Below, one piece after another: positions 28,044-39,687 of a stretch of 59,616 bases of DNA (position 1 is the first letter of the stretch; the number at the start of each line of letters is the position of its first letter). The stretch covers positions 1 through 59,616 of the forward strand of contig JAJZEC010000013.1 in the NCBI GenBank assembly GCA_021805825.1. Reading direction: 5' to 3'. This DNA is from Pseudomonadota bacterium. Lineage in GTDB: Bacteria; Pseudomonadota; Gammaproteobacteria; Burkholderiales; Burkholderiaceae_C. The notes beneath the pieces are model-generated. The model was not told the DNA's origin, made no database searches, and saw only the letters and a program-made list of their open reading frames with translations. Position numbers and translations under genes: made by a program.

Positions 28044-28700
28044 ATGGGATGCCCGATCGACGACCGACGCCACGCCACGGCCACGGCGGCGCGCCGCACA
28101 GCCCTTGCACGGGCGCTGCGCGCGGTCTGCCTGCTGCTCGGCTGCGGCCTGTTCGTCCTGCCTTCGGCACGGGCCTTGCAGCTGCATGGGGTGCAGATCC
28201 CCACGCAGCAGGTCGTGGGCACGCAGACCCTGCAGTGCAACGGCGCGGGAACACGCTGGATCCTGTTCTTCAAGATCTACGTCGCCGGGCTGTACCTGCC
28301 CCGACCGGCGCGCAGCGCAAGCCAGGCGCTGGCGATGGCCGGGCCGAAGCAGATGCGCCTGGTCATGCTGCGCGACGTCAGCGGCAAGGAACTGGTGCAG
28401 CACATGGAGTCGGATCTGAAGGCCAACCTGAGCAGCCGGCAGCTGGCGCCGTTCAAGCCGGCGCTCGAGCGCCTGCGCAGCGCGTTCATGGCCCGTCACG
28501 ACCTGCCCAGCGGCGCGGTGATCGACATGCGGGAATTGCCTGCCGGCGGGCTCGAGGTGCTGATCAACGGCGAGCCCCTGGGCGCGCCGTTGCGTCAAGC
28601 CGGGCTGTTCGACGCCGTGCTGCGTGCCTGGCTGGGATCGAATCCGGCCGACGCGCGCCTCAAGCGCGCACTGCTCGGCGACACCTCGGCGTCGGGCTGA
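28044..28700 (+). CDS. chalcone-isomerase-like periplasmic protein
   Basis: A 218-residue protein with an N-terminal hydrophobic signal (about 22-45, ending near ARALQ) and a domain of the bacterial chalcone-isomerase-like family: LHGVQIPTQQVVGTQTLQCNGAGTRWILFFKIYVAGLYLP, then MRLVMLRDVSGKELV. Despite the name, the family is thought to bind fatty acids or have unknown roles in bacteria. The ATG at 28044 is 7 nt from GGAGG; an ATG 6 nt earlier is too close. It is divergent from trpE and convergent with rpe. Confidence 0.8.
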   Translation: MGCPIDDRRHATATAARRTALARALRAVCLLLGCGLFVLPSARALQLHGVQIPTQQVVGTQTLQCNGAGTRWILFFKIYVAGLYLPRPARSASQALAMAGPKQMRLVMLRDVSGKELVQHMESDLKANLSSRQLAPFKPALERLRSAFMARHDLPSGAVIDMRELPAGGLEVLINGEPLGAPLRQAGLFDAVLRAWLGSNPADARLKRALLGDTSASG

Positions 28701-28720
28701 GCGGCGGCGGCGCGGCGCGC

Positions 28721-29419
28721 TCAGGCCACGCGCGCGAGTTCGGCGCGCAGGGCCGCGATCACCGCGGCGTAGTCCGGCTGCCCGAAGATCGCGCTGCCGG
28801 CGACGAAGGTGTCGGCTCCCGCAGCAGCCGCGGCCGCGATGTTGTCGACCTTGATGCCGCCGTCGACCTCCAGCAGCACCTCACGCCCGCTGTGCTGCCG
28901 GTAGGCATCCAGGCGCTGGCGCACGAGGGCGATCTTGCGCAGCGCCTCGGCGATGAAGCCCTGGCCTCCGAAACCCGGGTTGACGCTCATGATCAGCACC
29001 AGGTCGACCTTGTCCAGCACGTAATCGAGCACCTCCAGGCCGGAGGCCGGATTGAACACCAGCCCGGCGCGACAGCCTGCGGCCCGGATCAGTTGCAGCG
29101 TGCGATCGACATGACGGCTCGCCTCGGGGTGAAAGCTGATGATGTCGGCGCCGCAATCGGCGAACATCTGGGCCAGCGCATCGACCGGCTCGACCATCAG
29201 GTGCACGTCGAGCGGCACCGGCGAGCCGTCGGCGCGCCTGCAGTACGGCTTGATCGCCTGCGCCACCAGGGGTCCGACGGTGAGGTTCGGGACATAATGG
29301 TTGTCCATCACGTCGAAATGGATGAAATCGGCTCCCGAATCGATGACCCGGCGCACCTCGTCGCCCAGGCGTGCGAAGTCGGCCGACAGGATGCTGGGGG
29401 CGATACGGTAGCTTTTCAT
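28721..29419 (-). CDS. rpe: ribulose-phosphate 3-epimerase
   Basis: A 232-residue TIM-barrel enzyme interconverting ribulose-5-P and xylulose-5-P. Diagnostic segments: [19 protein letters not shown] (catalytic Ser/Asp), [17 protein letters not shown] (His/Asp metal site), [18 protein letters not shown] and [11 protein letters not shown]. The ATG at 29419 starts at the family N terminus. It is divergent from apaG with a 64-nt gap, as in other Burkholderiales. Confidence 0.96.
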   Translation of the reverse strand: MKSYRIAPSILSADFARLGDEVRRVIDSGADFIHFDVMDNHYVPNLTVGPLVAQAIKPYCRRADGSPVPLDVHLMVEPVDALAQMFADCGADIISFHPEASRHVDRTLQLIRAAGCRAGLVFNPASGLEVLDYVLDKVDLVLIMSVNPGFGGQGFIAEALRKIALVRQRLDAYRQHSGREVLLEVDGGIKVDNIAAAAAAGADTFVAGSAIFGQPDYAAVIAALRAELARVA

Positions 29420-29483
29420 CGTGTCGTGATTGTAGGAGCGCGTCGGTGCCGCGAGACGCGCAGTGTCTACAATCGCCCGCACA

Positions 29484-29861
29484 ATGAACGACGGTCAATT
29501 CTCGGTGTCCGTGGAGCCGCAGTTCCTGCCTGAGGAATCCGATGCCCGGCAGGCGCTGTGGGCCTTCAGCTATACGGTGCGCATCCGCAACGACGGGAGC
29601 CGCGCCGCGCAGTTGATCGCCCGCCACTGGGTGATCATGGACGACACCGGGCGCACCGAGGAAGTGCGGGGCCTGGGCGTGGTCGGCCAGCAGCCGCTGC
29701 TGCGCCCCTCCGAAGTGTTCGAGTACACCAGCTGGACGCGGCTGCGCACCCCCAGCGGCAGCATGCGCGGCAGCTACCTGTGTGTCACCGAGGACGGCGC
29801 GACCTTCGACGCCCCGATTCCCGAGTTCGCGCTGCTCGCGCCGGGCCTGAACCTGCACTGA
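29484..29861 (+). CDS. apaG: ApaG (DUF525) protein
   Basis: A 125-residue beta-sandwich (FN3-like) protein, the expected ApaG length. Conserved [22 protein letters not shown] and [14 protein letters not shown] blocks are present. ApaG has been tied to Co2+ and Mg2+ efflux and binds nucleotides in some species; the molecular role is unsettled. The ATG at 29484 is chosen over an upstream GTG (29463). mltA follows. Confidence 0.94.
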   Translation: MNDGQFSVSVEPQFLPEESDARQALWAFSYTVRIRNDGSRAAQLIARHWVIMDDTGRTEEVRGLGVVGQQPLLRPSEVFEYTSWTRLRTPSGSMRGSYLCVTEDGATFDAPIPEFALLAPGLNLH

Positions 29862-29935
29862 GCAGCGCCGGCCGGCGCGACCGCGCAGTACCGCATCCGC
29901 CCTTGACCGCAAGTACCCGACCCAGGTCCTGCCGC

Positions 29936-31234
29936 GTGGCGTGCCGCGCCCGCGGCGCCTGGCTGGGCCTGGCCGCCGGCGCGCTGCTGCTGCTCGGCTC
30001 CTGCGCGCTGCCGCCACCAGGCCCGCCCCCGGCCACGCCGACGGTCGCGCCGCCCGCTGCGCCGGTGGCACCCGCACCCGCATCCGGCGCAGCGCCGGCA
30101 CCGCGCACCGCGCTGCCGCTGAGCCCGAGTTCCTTCGCGCAGCTTCCGGGCTGGAGCGACGACCGCTTCGGCGATCTGTGGCAGGCGTGGCGCCGCGATT
30201 GTGCGGCGCGCATCGAATGGCTGGCCGATGCCTGCCGGGCCTCGTCGACGATCGCCGACGACGACACCACGGCGCAGCGAGCCTTCTTCGAGCAGTGGTT
30301 CCAACCCTGGCAGCTGCTGTCCGCCGACGGTGCCGAACAGGGGCTGCTGACCGGATATTTCGAACCCATCTACGCGGGGTCGACGCGGCGCGGCGGCCGC
30401 TACGTGGTTCCCGTCTGGGGCCGCCCGGCCGACCTCGTCGACCTGCCGGCGCCCCCCACCGGGCAGACCGACCGCGGCCGGCTGGTGCAGCAGCCGGACG
30501 GCAGCCGGCAGGTCGTCCCCTTCTGGAGCCGCGCGCAGATCGCCCACGACCCCGCGGCGCGCGCGCTGCTCGACCGTCACGTCGTGGCCTGGCTGGCAAA
30601 TCCCGTCGATGCGCTGTTCCTGCAGGTGCAGGGCTCGGGGCTGGTGCGTCTTCCCGACGGTTCGCTGCTGCGCCTGAGCTACGACGGGGACAACGGCTGG
30701 CCCTACCGCTCGATCGGCCGCTGGCTGCTCGAGCGGGGCAAACTGCGCGGCGGCGTGACCATGCAGAGCATCCGCGCCTGGGCGCGCGCGCATCCGCTTC
30801 AGGTGCAGCACATGCTCGACGCGAACCCGCGGGTGGTGTTCTTCCGCACCACCCCGCTCGATGGCGCGGATCGCGGGCCGGTGGGCGCGCTCGGTGTGCC
30901 CTTGACGGCGATGCGCAGCATCGCCGTCGACAAGCGCCTGCTCGGGCTGGGACTGCCCATCTGGGTAAGCACCGAGGTCGGCGGGCGACCCCTGCGGCGC
31001 CTGATGTTCGCGCAGGACGTGGGCAGCGCGATCCAGGGCGCGTTGCGCGGCGACCTGTTCTTCGGTACCGGCCATGCCGCGGGGCAGGCGGCCGGCCGCA
31101 TGCAGTCGCCCGCGCGCATGTGGGTGCTGTTGCCGCGCACGCCCGCGCCACAGCCCGCGCCGCAGCCCGCGCTGGCCGCCGCATCGGCGGCGACACCGTC
31201 GACGCAGCCTGCCGCCGCAGCACGGCTGCGCTGA
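29936..31234 (+). CDS. mltA: membrane-bound lytic murein transglycosylase A (lipoprotein)
   Basis: A roughly 432-residue outer-membrane lipoprotein cleaving peptidoglycan. The N terminus has a lipoprotein signal with lipobox LGSC, followed by a Pro/Ala-rich linker. The MltA barrel (GLLTGYFEPIY ... FLQVQGSGLVRLPDG) leads to the 3D-domain core MFAQDVGSAIQGALRGDLFFGTG with the catalytic Asp. It ends in a Pro/Ala tail. The start is uncertain: GTG at 29936 is used because it puts a short basic n-region before the hydrophobic core; a TTG at 29903 is also in frame. Confidence 0.88.
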   Translation: MACRARGAWLGLAAGALLLLGSCALPPPGPPPATPTVAPPAAPVAPAPASGAAPAPRTALPLSPSSFAQLPGWSDDRFGDLWQAWRRDCAARIEWLADACRASSTIADDDTTAQRAFFEQWFQPWQLLSADGAEQGLLTGYFEPIYAGSTRRGGRYVVPVWGRPADLVDLPAPPTGQTDRGRLVQQPDGSRQVVPFWSRAQIAHDPAARALLDRHVVAWLANPVDALFLQVQGSGLVRLPDGSLLRLSYDGDNGWPYRSIGRWLLERGKLRGGVTMQSIRAWARAHPLQVQHMLDANPRVVFFRTTPLDGADRGPVGALGVPLTAMRSIAVDKRLLGLGLPIWVSTEVGGRPLRRLMFAQDVGSAIQGALRGDLFFGTGHAAGQAAGRMQSPARMWVLLPRTPAPQPAPQPALAAASAATPSTQPAAAARLR

Positions 31235-31277
31235 TCTGGTGTAATCGGGGCTACGACCCAGCCAGGAGTTCGCTGCG

Positions 31278-31991
31278 ATGTCTGCCCAGACGCCCCAGAC
31301 GCCCCAGACGCCCCAGACGCCCCAGACGCGCGACCGCGCCCGCCCGGATGGCGAGCACCGCCGCCTCGCCCGTGGCGCCCTCGCGGTAGCAGCATTGTGC
31401 GGCTTTGCGCTGCTCGCCGGCTGCGAGACGGTGTCCTTGAACACCCCGGCACCGATCGTTCCCGCGCAACCGGCGTCGGTTCCGGCCGCGGCTCCGGCTG
31501 CAGCCTCGGCGCCATCGCCGTCGCCGCTGGCCATCCCCGCGCAGGCGCAGGGCCTGCAGCCGGCACCGTCGGTGGTCGTGCAGCCGCTCGGGCCGGCCAG
31601 CGCGGCCAGCCTGCCGCAGAGCCCGGTGCCGCCTGCCAGCGGCGCTTCCACGGCCACTTCCGCGCCCCCCGCCCCCGCCGCATCCGCGGCGGCAGCCCCC
31701 GCTGCTCCGGCCGCCCCGGCGTCAGCCGCGGCCAGCGCTCCGGCACCCAGCATCCCGCCGGGGGCGGTGCGCTATGTGTGCAACGATGGAAGCTCCTTCC
31801 TCGCCAGTTTCGGTGATGTCAGCGTCACCCTGAGCACCGCGCTGGGCGAGGTCAAGCTCGAGCAGACGGTGGCGGCCGACGGCGCGCGCTACGCCAACGG
31901 CGAGGTGCAGGTCTGGTTCAAGGGCCGCCAGGCCACGATCAGCAACCTGAGCAGCCCGGGCTCCGAGGTACTGTGCCTGGAGCAGCGCTGA
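31278..31991 (+). CDS. MliC-like lipoprotein with low-complexity linker
   Basis: A 237-residue predicted lipoprotein. The N terminus is unusual: MSAQ followed by a PQT repeat coded by a 9-bp tandem repeat, then a signal with lipobox LLAGC near residue 50. A long Ala/Pro/Ser linker (about 58-160) leads to a C-terminal domain (VRYVCNDGSSFLASF ... YANGEVQVWFKGRQATI ... VLCLEQR) with the Cys pair and fold pattern of MliC/PliC C-type lysozyme inhibitors. CCAGGAG precedes the ATG. It could protect the cell wall from host or environmental lysozyme. Confidence 0.72.
   Translation: MSAQTPQTPQTPQTPQTRDRARPDGEHRRLARGALAVAALCGFALLAGCETVSLNTPAPIVPAQPASVPAAAPAAASAPSPSPLAIPAQAQGLQPAPSVVVQPLGPASAASLPQSPVPPASGASTATSAPPAPAASAAAAPAAPAAPASAAASAPAPSIPPGAVRYVCNDGSSFLASFGDVSVTLSTALGEVKLEQTVAADGARYANGEVQVWFKGRQATISNLSSPGSEVLCLEQR
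31291..31326 (+). repeat. 9-bp tandem repeat in lipoprotein 5' end
   Basis: Four perfect copies of CGCCCCAGA, with a partial copy just upstream, coding for repeated Pro-Gln-Thr. The unit length is a multiple of three, so copy-number change keeps the frame and would only change the length before the signal peptide. Confidence 0.85.
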
Positions 31992-32033
31992 GGTCTCGGC
32001 AAGGCCTTATCCCCGGGAAGCGGCCGGCCCCGA

Positions 32034-32062
32034 TTGGCAAGCCGGGACAAGCGAACTAGGAT
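32034..32062 (+). promoter_or_regulatory. sigma70-type promoter upstream of indolepyruvate oxidoreductase
   Basis: TTGGCA (32034-32039), a 17-nt spacer and TAGGAT (32057-32062). It lies in the 218-nt spacer after the lipoprotein gene, about 148 nt before the ATG at 32210. No terminator hairpin with a U-tract is visible in that spacer. Confidence 0.45.
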
Positions 32063-32209
32063 CGCCGCATTGGACGACCGCAGGGCCGGCCCACAAGGCC
32101 TGCCCGGTGGCTGGTGCCGCGCCACCGCGCAGCGCCCGTCGCACACCACCCGCATCACCCAGGCGGGGGCGGCCGTTGCGCATCAGTCGCACCTGGAGGA
32201 GATCGCGCG

Positions 32210-35200
32210 ATGAACGCTGCCGTGCCCGCATCTGTCCTGCCCGAATCCCTGCGCAAGGCGCTGGAGACGGTTCGCCTGGAAGACAGGTACACCCTGGAAT
32301 CCGGCCGTGCCTTCATGAGCGGAATCCACGCCTTGGTGCGCCTGCCGCTGCTGCAGCGCCGGCGCGACGAACTGGCGGGGCTGCGCACCGCCGGCTTCAT
32401 CAGCGGCTACCGCGGCTCGCCACTCGGCGGCTACGACCAGGCCCTGTGGAAGGAGCGCAAGCTGCTGGCCGCGCGGGACATCGTGTTCCAGCCCGGGGTC
32501 AACGAGGAACTCGCCGCCACCGCGATCTGGGGCACGCAGCAACTCGACCTCTACCCCGCCAGCAAGCGCTACGACGGCGTCTTCGGCATCTGGTACGGCA
32601 AGGGGCCGGGAGTCGACCGCTGCGTCGACGTGTTCAAGCACGCCAACATGGCTGGCACCGCGCGCCACGGCGGGGTGATCGCGGTCGCCGGCGACGACCA
32701 TGTGGCCAAGAGCTCGACCGCGCCGCACCAGAGCGACCATGTGTTCAAGGCGGTCGGCTTTCCGGTGTTCTTCCCGAGCAGCGTGCAGGAAATCCTCGAC
32801 CTGGGATTGCACGCGCTGGCGCTCAGCCGCTACAGCGGATTGTGGGCCGGAATGAAGACCATCCAGGAAATCGTCGAATCGTCGGCCGCGGTGGACGTCT
32901 CGCCCGATCGGGTGCGCATCCGGCTGCCACAGGACTTCGCGCTGCCGGCCGGCGGTGTGCACATCCGCTGGCCGGACGATCCGCTGAGCCAGGAGGCGCG
33001 CCTGATGGACGTCAAGTGGTACGCCGCGCTGGCCTACGTGCGCGAGAACCGTTTGAACCACACGGTGATCGACAGCCCGCACGCGCGCCTGGGCCTGATG
33101 GCCTCGGGCAAGGCCTACAACGACACGCGCCAGGCGCTGGCCGACCTCGGATTGGACGACCAGGCCTGCGCGCAACTCGGGCTGCGGCTGCACAAGGTCG
33201 CGGTGGTGTGGCCGCTGGAAGCACACACCACCCGCGAATTCGCGACGGGTCTGCAGGAAATTCTGGTTATCGAAGAAAAGCGTCAGATCATCGAATATCA
33301 GTTGAAAGAGGAGCTGTACAACTGGCGGGAGGACGTCCGCCCGAACGTGATCGGCAAATTCGACGAACGGCCCGGCGACCGCAGCGGGGGCGAGTGGAGC
33401 CAGCCGAACCCCGGGAGCAACTGGCTGCTGCCGGCGAAGGCCGACCTGAACCCGGCGCAGATCGCGCGTGCGATCGCCTCGCGCCTGCAGCGCCTGGGCT
33501 TGCTCGACGCCGCATCGCCGGATCTGCGGCGCAGGATCGTCGAGCGCGTGGCGCTGATCGAGGCCAAGGAGCGCGCGCTGCAGTCTTCCCCCCCGGCGGA
33601 AAAGCGCCCGCCGTGGTTCTGCTCGGGCTGTCCGCACAACACCAGCACCCGCGTTCCCGAGGGCTCGCGCGCGATGGCCGGCATCGGCTGCCATTACATG
33701 GTGGTCTGGATGGATCGCAGCACCTCGACCTTCAGCCAGATGGGTGGAGAGGGCGCGGCCTGGGTCGGCCAGGCGCCCTTCACCCAGGATCGCCACGTGT
33801 TCGCCAACCTCGGCGACGGAACCTACTACCACTCGGGGCTGCTGGCCATCCGCCAGGCCATCGCCAGCGGCGCCAACATCACCTACAAGATCCTCTACAA
33901 CGACGCCGTCGCGATGACCGGCGGCCAGCCGGTCGAAGGCCAGCTGAGCGTGGCGCAGATCAGCCGCGAGTTGCATGCCGAGGGCGTGCGGGAAATCGTC
34001 GTCCTCAGCGATCATCCGGAGAAATACCAGGACGCGCGCGACCTCGCGCCGGGAGTCGTCGTGCACCATCGCGACCGCCTCGACGAGGTGCAGCGCAGGT
34101 TGCGCGAGGTCGAGGGAACGACGATCCTGATCTTCGACCAGACCTGCGCCACCGAAAAGCGCAGGCGGCGCAAGCGCGGCCTGCTGGCGCAGCCGGCACA
34201 CCGGGTGGCGATCAACCCGCTGGTCTGCGAGGGCTGCGGCGATTGCTCCGAACAGAGCAACTGCCTGTCGGTGGAGCCGCTGGAAACCGAATTCGGGCGC
34301 AAGCGCAGCATCAACCAGAGCAGTTGCAACGTCGATGACTCCTGCCTGAAGGGCTTTTGCCCGAGCTTCGTCAGCGTCGTCGGCGGCAGGCCCCGCAAGG
34401 CGCCGGCGCAACAGGCCCCGGCGCTGCAATCGCTGCCCGAGCTGGAGGAGCCGCGCATTCCCGATGCCCTGCGCGACGACCGTGCGGGCGGCGGCAGCTA
34501 CGGCATCGTGGTGGCCGGGGTCGGTGGCACCGGAGTCATCACCATCGGCCAGTTGCTCGGCGTGGCCGCCCACATCGAAGGCAAGGCCATCGTCACCCAG
34601 GATGCTGCCGGGCTGGCGCAAAAGGGTGGCGCGACCTGGAGCCACGTGCTGATCGCCGACCATCCGGATCAGATCCACACCACCCGCGTGGCCATGGCCG
34701 AGGCCGAGCTGGTACTGGGATGCGACCCGATGGTCGCCGCCGACCGCGAAACCCTGGCGCGGGTACGCCGCGACCGCACCTTCGTGGCGCTGAACACCCA
34801 TGGCGCTCCGACCGCCGCGCTGGTGCACCAGCCGCAGTGGCAGTTCCCGGAAGCCGCCTGCAGGAAGGCGCTCGAAGAGGCCGCAGGAGAGGATCGGGTC
34901 TGCGGCTTCGACGCCGATACGCTGGCGCGCCAGGTGCTGGGCGACGGCATCTATGCCAACCCGATGCTGCTGGGTTTCGCGTGGCAGAAGGGCTGGATCC
35001 CGCTGCGCCGGGAATCCCTGCTGCGCGCCATCGAGCTCAACGCGACCGCGGTCGAGCAGAACCGGCAGGCCTTCGCCTGGGGCCGGCAGGCTGCGGCGCA
35101 CCCGCGGCAGGTCGAAGCGCTGCTCAGCAGCGAGCAGGTGATCGCCTTCGCCCGACGCCCGACGCTCGAGGAGCTGCTGCGCAGCCGCAACTCCTTCCTC

Positions 35201-35827
35201 GAGTCCTACCAGGATGCCGCCTACGCCGGCAGCTACCGCAGTTGCGTGGAGCGCGTGGCCCGTGCCGAAGCCGCCCTCGGGTCGACGCGACTGAGCGAAG
35301 CCGTGGCACGCACCCTGTTCAAGCTGATGGCGTACAAGGACGAATACGAAGTCGCGCGCCTGCACTGCGACCCGCAGTTCGCCGCCAGCCTGCGTCAGCA
35401 GTTCGAAGGCGACTTCCGGCTGCACTACCACCTGGCGCCGCCATGGATGTCGCGGGCGCCGGACGGGCAACGGCCGCGCAAGCGCGAATTCGGCTCCTGG
35501 GTGGGGGTGGCGATGCGGCTGCTGCGACACGGCAAGATGCTGCGCAACACCCCCTTCGACCCCTTCGGCCGCAGTGCCGAGCGGCGCCTGGAGCGGGAGC
35601 TGATCGCCCGCTACCGCGACACCGTCGAGCAGATTCTGCCCAGGCTGCGCGCCGACAACCTGCAGCAGGCGGTGCGGCTGGCGCAATGTCCGGCGGCGAT
35701 CGCCGGTTTCGGCCCGGTCAAGATGCGCAGCGTGCAGCAGGTGCTGCCGCAGTGGGACGAACAGCTGCGGCTGTGGCAGGCACAGGTCGTGGAACAGCCC
35801 GCAGCCGTTGCGGCCGCGGTGCACTGA
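32210..35827 (+). CDS. indolepyruvate ferredoxin oxidoreductase family protein (fused)
   Basis: A 1205-residue fused 2-oxoacid:ferredoxin oxidoreductase that should decarboxylate aryl-pyruvates or related 2-oxoacids with CoA. The N-terminal half binds thiamine diphosphate (GIGCHYMVVWMDRSTSTFSQMGGEGAAW). A [4Fe-4S] motif VCEGCGDCSEQSNC lies near residue 672, and a gamma-type domain starts near 768 (GVGGTGVITIGQLLG ... TQDAAGLAQKGGATW). GGAGGAG sits just before the ATG. It is a single-gene enzyme; no separate ferredoxin gene is adjacent. The true substrate in Burkholderiales is not established to my knowledge. Confidence 0.92.
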   Translation: MNAAVPASVLPESLRKALETVRLEDRYTLESGRAFMSGIHALVRLPLLQRRRDELAGLRTAGFISGYRGSPLGGYDQALWKERKLLAARDIVFQPGVNEELAATAIWGTQQLDLYPASKRYDGVFGIWYGKGPGVDRCVDVFKHANMAGTARHGGVIAVAGDDHVAKSSTAPHQSDHVFKAVGFPVFFPSSVQEILDLGLHALALSRYSGLWAGMKTIQEIVESSAAVDVSPDRVRIRLPQDFALPAGGVHIRWPDDPLSQEARLMDVKWYAALAYVRENRLNHTVIDSPHARLGLMASGKAYNDTRQALADLGLDDQACAQLGLRLHKVAVVWPLEAHTTREFATGLQEILVIEEKRQIIEYQLKEELYNWREDVRPNVIGKFDERPGDRSGGEWSQPNPGSNWLLPAKADLNPAQIARAIASRLQRLGLLDAASPDLRRRIVERVALIEAKERALQSSPPAEKRPPWFCSGCPHNTSTRVPEGSRAMAGIGCHYMVVWMDRSTSTFSQMGGEGAAWVGQAPFTQDRHVFANLGDGTYYHSGLLAIRQAIASGANITYKILYNDAVAMTGGQPVEGQLSVAQISRELHAEGVREIVVLSDHPEKYQDARDLAPGVVVHHRDRLDEVQRRLREVEGTTILIFDQTCATEKRRRRKRGLLAQPAHRVAINPLVCEGCGDCSEQSNCLSVEPLETEFGRKRSINQSSCNVDDSCLKGFCPSFVSVVGGRPRKAPAQQAPALQSLPELEEPRIPDALRDDRAGGGSYGIVVAGVGGTGVITIGQLLGVAAHIEGKAIVTQDAAGLAQKGGATWSHVLIADHPDQIHTTRVAMAEAELVLGCDPMVAADRETLARVRRDRTFVALNTHGAPTAALVHQPQWQFPEAACRKALEEAAGEDRVCGFDADTLARQVLGDGIYANPMLLGFAWQKGWIPLRRESLLRAIELNATAVEQNRQAFAWGRQAAAHPRQVEALLSSEQVIAFARRPTLEELLRSRNSFLESYQDAAYAGSYRSCVERVARAEAALGSTRLSEAVARTLFKLMAYKDEYEVARLHCDPQFAASLRQQFEGDFRLHYHLAPPWMSRAPDGQRPRKREFGSWVGVAMRLLRHGKMLRNTPFDPFGRSAERRLERELIARYRDTVEQILPRLRADNLQQAVRLAQCPAAIAGFGPVKMRSVQQVLPQWDEQLRLWQAQVVEQPAAVAAAVH

Positions 35828-35848
35828 GCGTCGGCCGCCGCGCGGCCT

Positions 35849-38152
<2,304 letters not shown>

Positions 38153-38453
38153 CAGGCCGCCCCGAAGACCCTTGCCCCCGGTGGGAGACAGGCACGAAGG
38201 CACTCATCCGAAAGCGCAGTCAGGGGAATCCCGTACTTGTGGATAACTTTGTGCATAGCATGTACGGGCTTCGGTCCCCCGCCGGTGGACAACGAGCGCG
38301 CAATCCGGTGCGGCTTTGCACAAAATGGAAAATAGTTTTTTATATTCAATAGCTTGCTGGATGCTTCATGAGGTAAAGTCTGGGCAATCCCGACTATCTG
38401 CCCGAACTCCGGGAAATGTGCATAAATGGCCCCGCCAGGACTTGACAGCGGGA
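38153..38453. other. hemE-priA spacer with DnaA-box-like sites
   Basis: This 301-nt gap holds no credible gene. It carries TGTGGATAA (38238-38246), a perfect DnaA box on the minus strand (TTATCCACA), a near match TGTGCATAG (38250-38258), and TGTGCATAA (38417-38425), which fits TTATNCACA. The first two lie inside a 39-bp inverted repeat with arms CCCGTAC (38230-38236) and GTACGGG (38262-38268). An AT-rich patch, unusual for this genome, spans about 38320-38350. A minus-strand open frame across the gap reads [15 protein letters not shown] and onward, but looks like a frame remnant. Confidence 0.5.
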
Positions 38454-39563
38454 TCATTGCCCTGCTTGGGACGAGCCACGGTGCAGCGCGCGACTGTAGG
38501 AATGCACGGTCTCGACCAGGGCCTGCACATGCTCGACCGGAGTGAACTGGGAGATCCCGTGACCGAGGTTGAACACATGTCCAACCGCCTGCCCGGCTTC
38601 GATCGGGCCGAAACTGTCGAGCACGGCGCGCGCTTCGCGCTCGATGGCCTGCGGGGGCGCGAACAACACCGACGGATCCAGGTTGCCCTGCAGCGCCACG
38701 CGGTCGCCGACCCGTGCGCGCGCCGCGCCGAGGTCGACCGTCCAGTCCACTCCGAGGGCATCGGCACCGCAGTCGCTCATCGCCTGCAGCCAGGGGCCGC
38801 CTCCCTTGGTGAACAGGATCGACGGCACCCGCCGCCCCGCATGCTCGCGCCGCAGCGCTGCCAGAACCTGCCTGCTGTACTGCAGGGAGAATTCCTGGAA
38901 GGCGCGGTCGGCCAGCGCCCCACCCCAGGAATCGAACAGCATCACCGCCTGCGCGCCGGCCTCGATCTGCGCGTTGAGGTAGGCAGCCACGGCCTCGGCA
39001 TTGACCCGCAGCAGGTGGTGCATCAGGTCGGGACGGGCATACATCAGGGTCTTCGCCTGCCGCCAATCGTCGCTGCCGGCGCCTTCGATCATGTAGCAGG
39101 CCAGCGTCCACGGACTGCCGGAGAATCCGATCAACGGCACGCGCTGCACGCCGTCGGCAAGCAGCGCCCGGCGGATCTGCGCCACCGCGTCGAACACATA
39201 GCGCAGGCGATCCAGATCGGGGGCACGCAGCGCGAGGATCTGCTGCTCATCGCGCAGCGGATGCTCGAAGCGCGGGCCTTCGCCGGCGACGAAGCGCAGC
39301 CCCAGGCCCATCGCGTCGGGCACGGTCAGGATGTCCGAGAACAGGATCGCGGCATCCAGCGCGTAGCGATCCAGCGGCTGCAAGGTGACCTCGGTGGCCA
39401 GCGCGGGGCTGGTGGCCAGCGCGAGGAAACTTCCGGCACGCGCCCGCGTGGCGTTGTACTCGGGCAGGTAGCGCCCGGCCTGGCGCATCAGCCAGAGCGG
39501 GGTGTAGGCGGTCGGCTCGCGCAGCAGCGCGCGCAGCAAGGTGTCGTTGGCAATCGGGGTCAT
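38454..39563 (-). CDS. hemE: uroporphyrinogen decarboxylase
   Basis: A 369-residue haem-pathway enzyme converting uroporphyrinogen III to coproporphyrinogen III. Family markers are [15 protein letters not shown] (substrate Arg residues), [16 protein letters not shown] (catalytic Asp), [16 protein letters not shown] and the final [16 protein letters not shown]. The ATG at 39563 gives [17 protein letters not shown], the usual start. It is divergent from znuA (124-nt spacer). Confidence 0.97.
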   Translation of the reverse strand: MTPIANDTLLRALLREPTAYTPLWLMRQAGRYLPEYNATRARAGSFLALATSPALATEVTLQPLDRYALDAAILFSDILTVPDAMGLGLRFVAGEGPRFEHPLRDEQQILALRAPDLDRLRYVFDAVAQIRRALLADGVQRVPLIGFSGSPWTLACYMIEGAGSDDWRQAKTLMYARPDLMHHLLRVNAEAVAAYLNAQIEAGAQAVMLFDSWGGALADRAFQEFSLQYSRQVLAALRREHAGRRVPSILFTKGGGPWLQAMSDCGADALGVDWTVDLGAARARVGDRVALQGNLDPSVLFAPPQAIEREARAVLDSFGPIEAGQAVGHVFNLGHGISQFTPVEHVQALVETVHSYSRALHRGSSQAGQ

Positions 39564-39687
39564 CCGGCTATTGTCGCAAGGAAAGGCCGGGCCGCCCCAA
39601 GTTTCCTTGGCCCCCGCGGGGGGCGATCCGGGCGCGCGGGCCCGTTGCATTATGATCGTCGCCCGCACCGGATCCCCCTCGCATCGC

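Noticed and set aside
32183-35824. 1213-codon open frame antisense to the indolepyruvate oxidoreductase gene
   Set aside because: It is the mirror frame of a well-conserved gene in GC-rich DNA; its translation is His/Gln/Val-rich without any family pattern.
38230-38425. Calling the hemE-priA spacer the chromosomal oriC
   Set aside because: Two good DnaA boxes and one near match with a small AT patch are too few, and dnaA, rpmH or gidA are not nearby; kept only as a finding to check.
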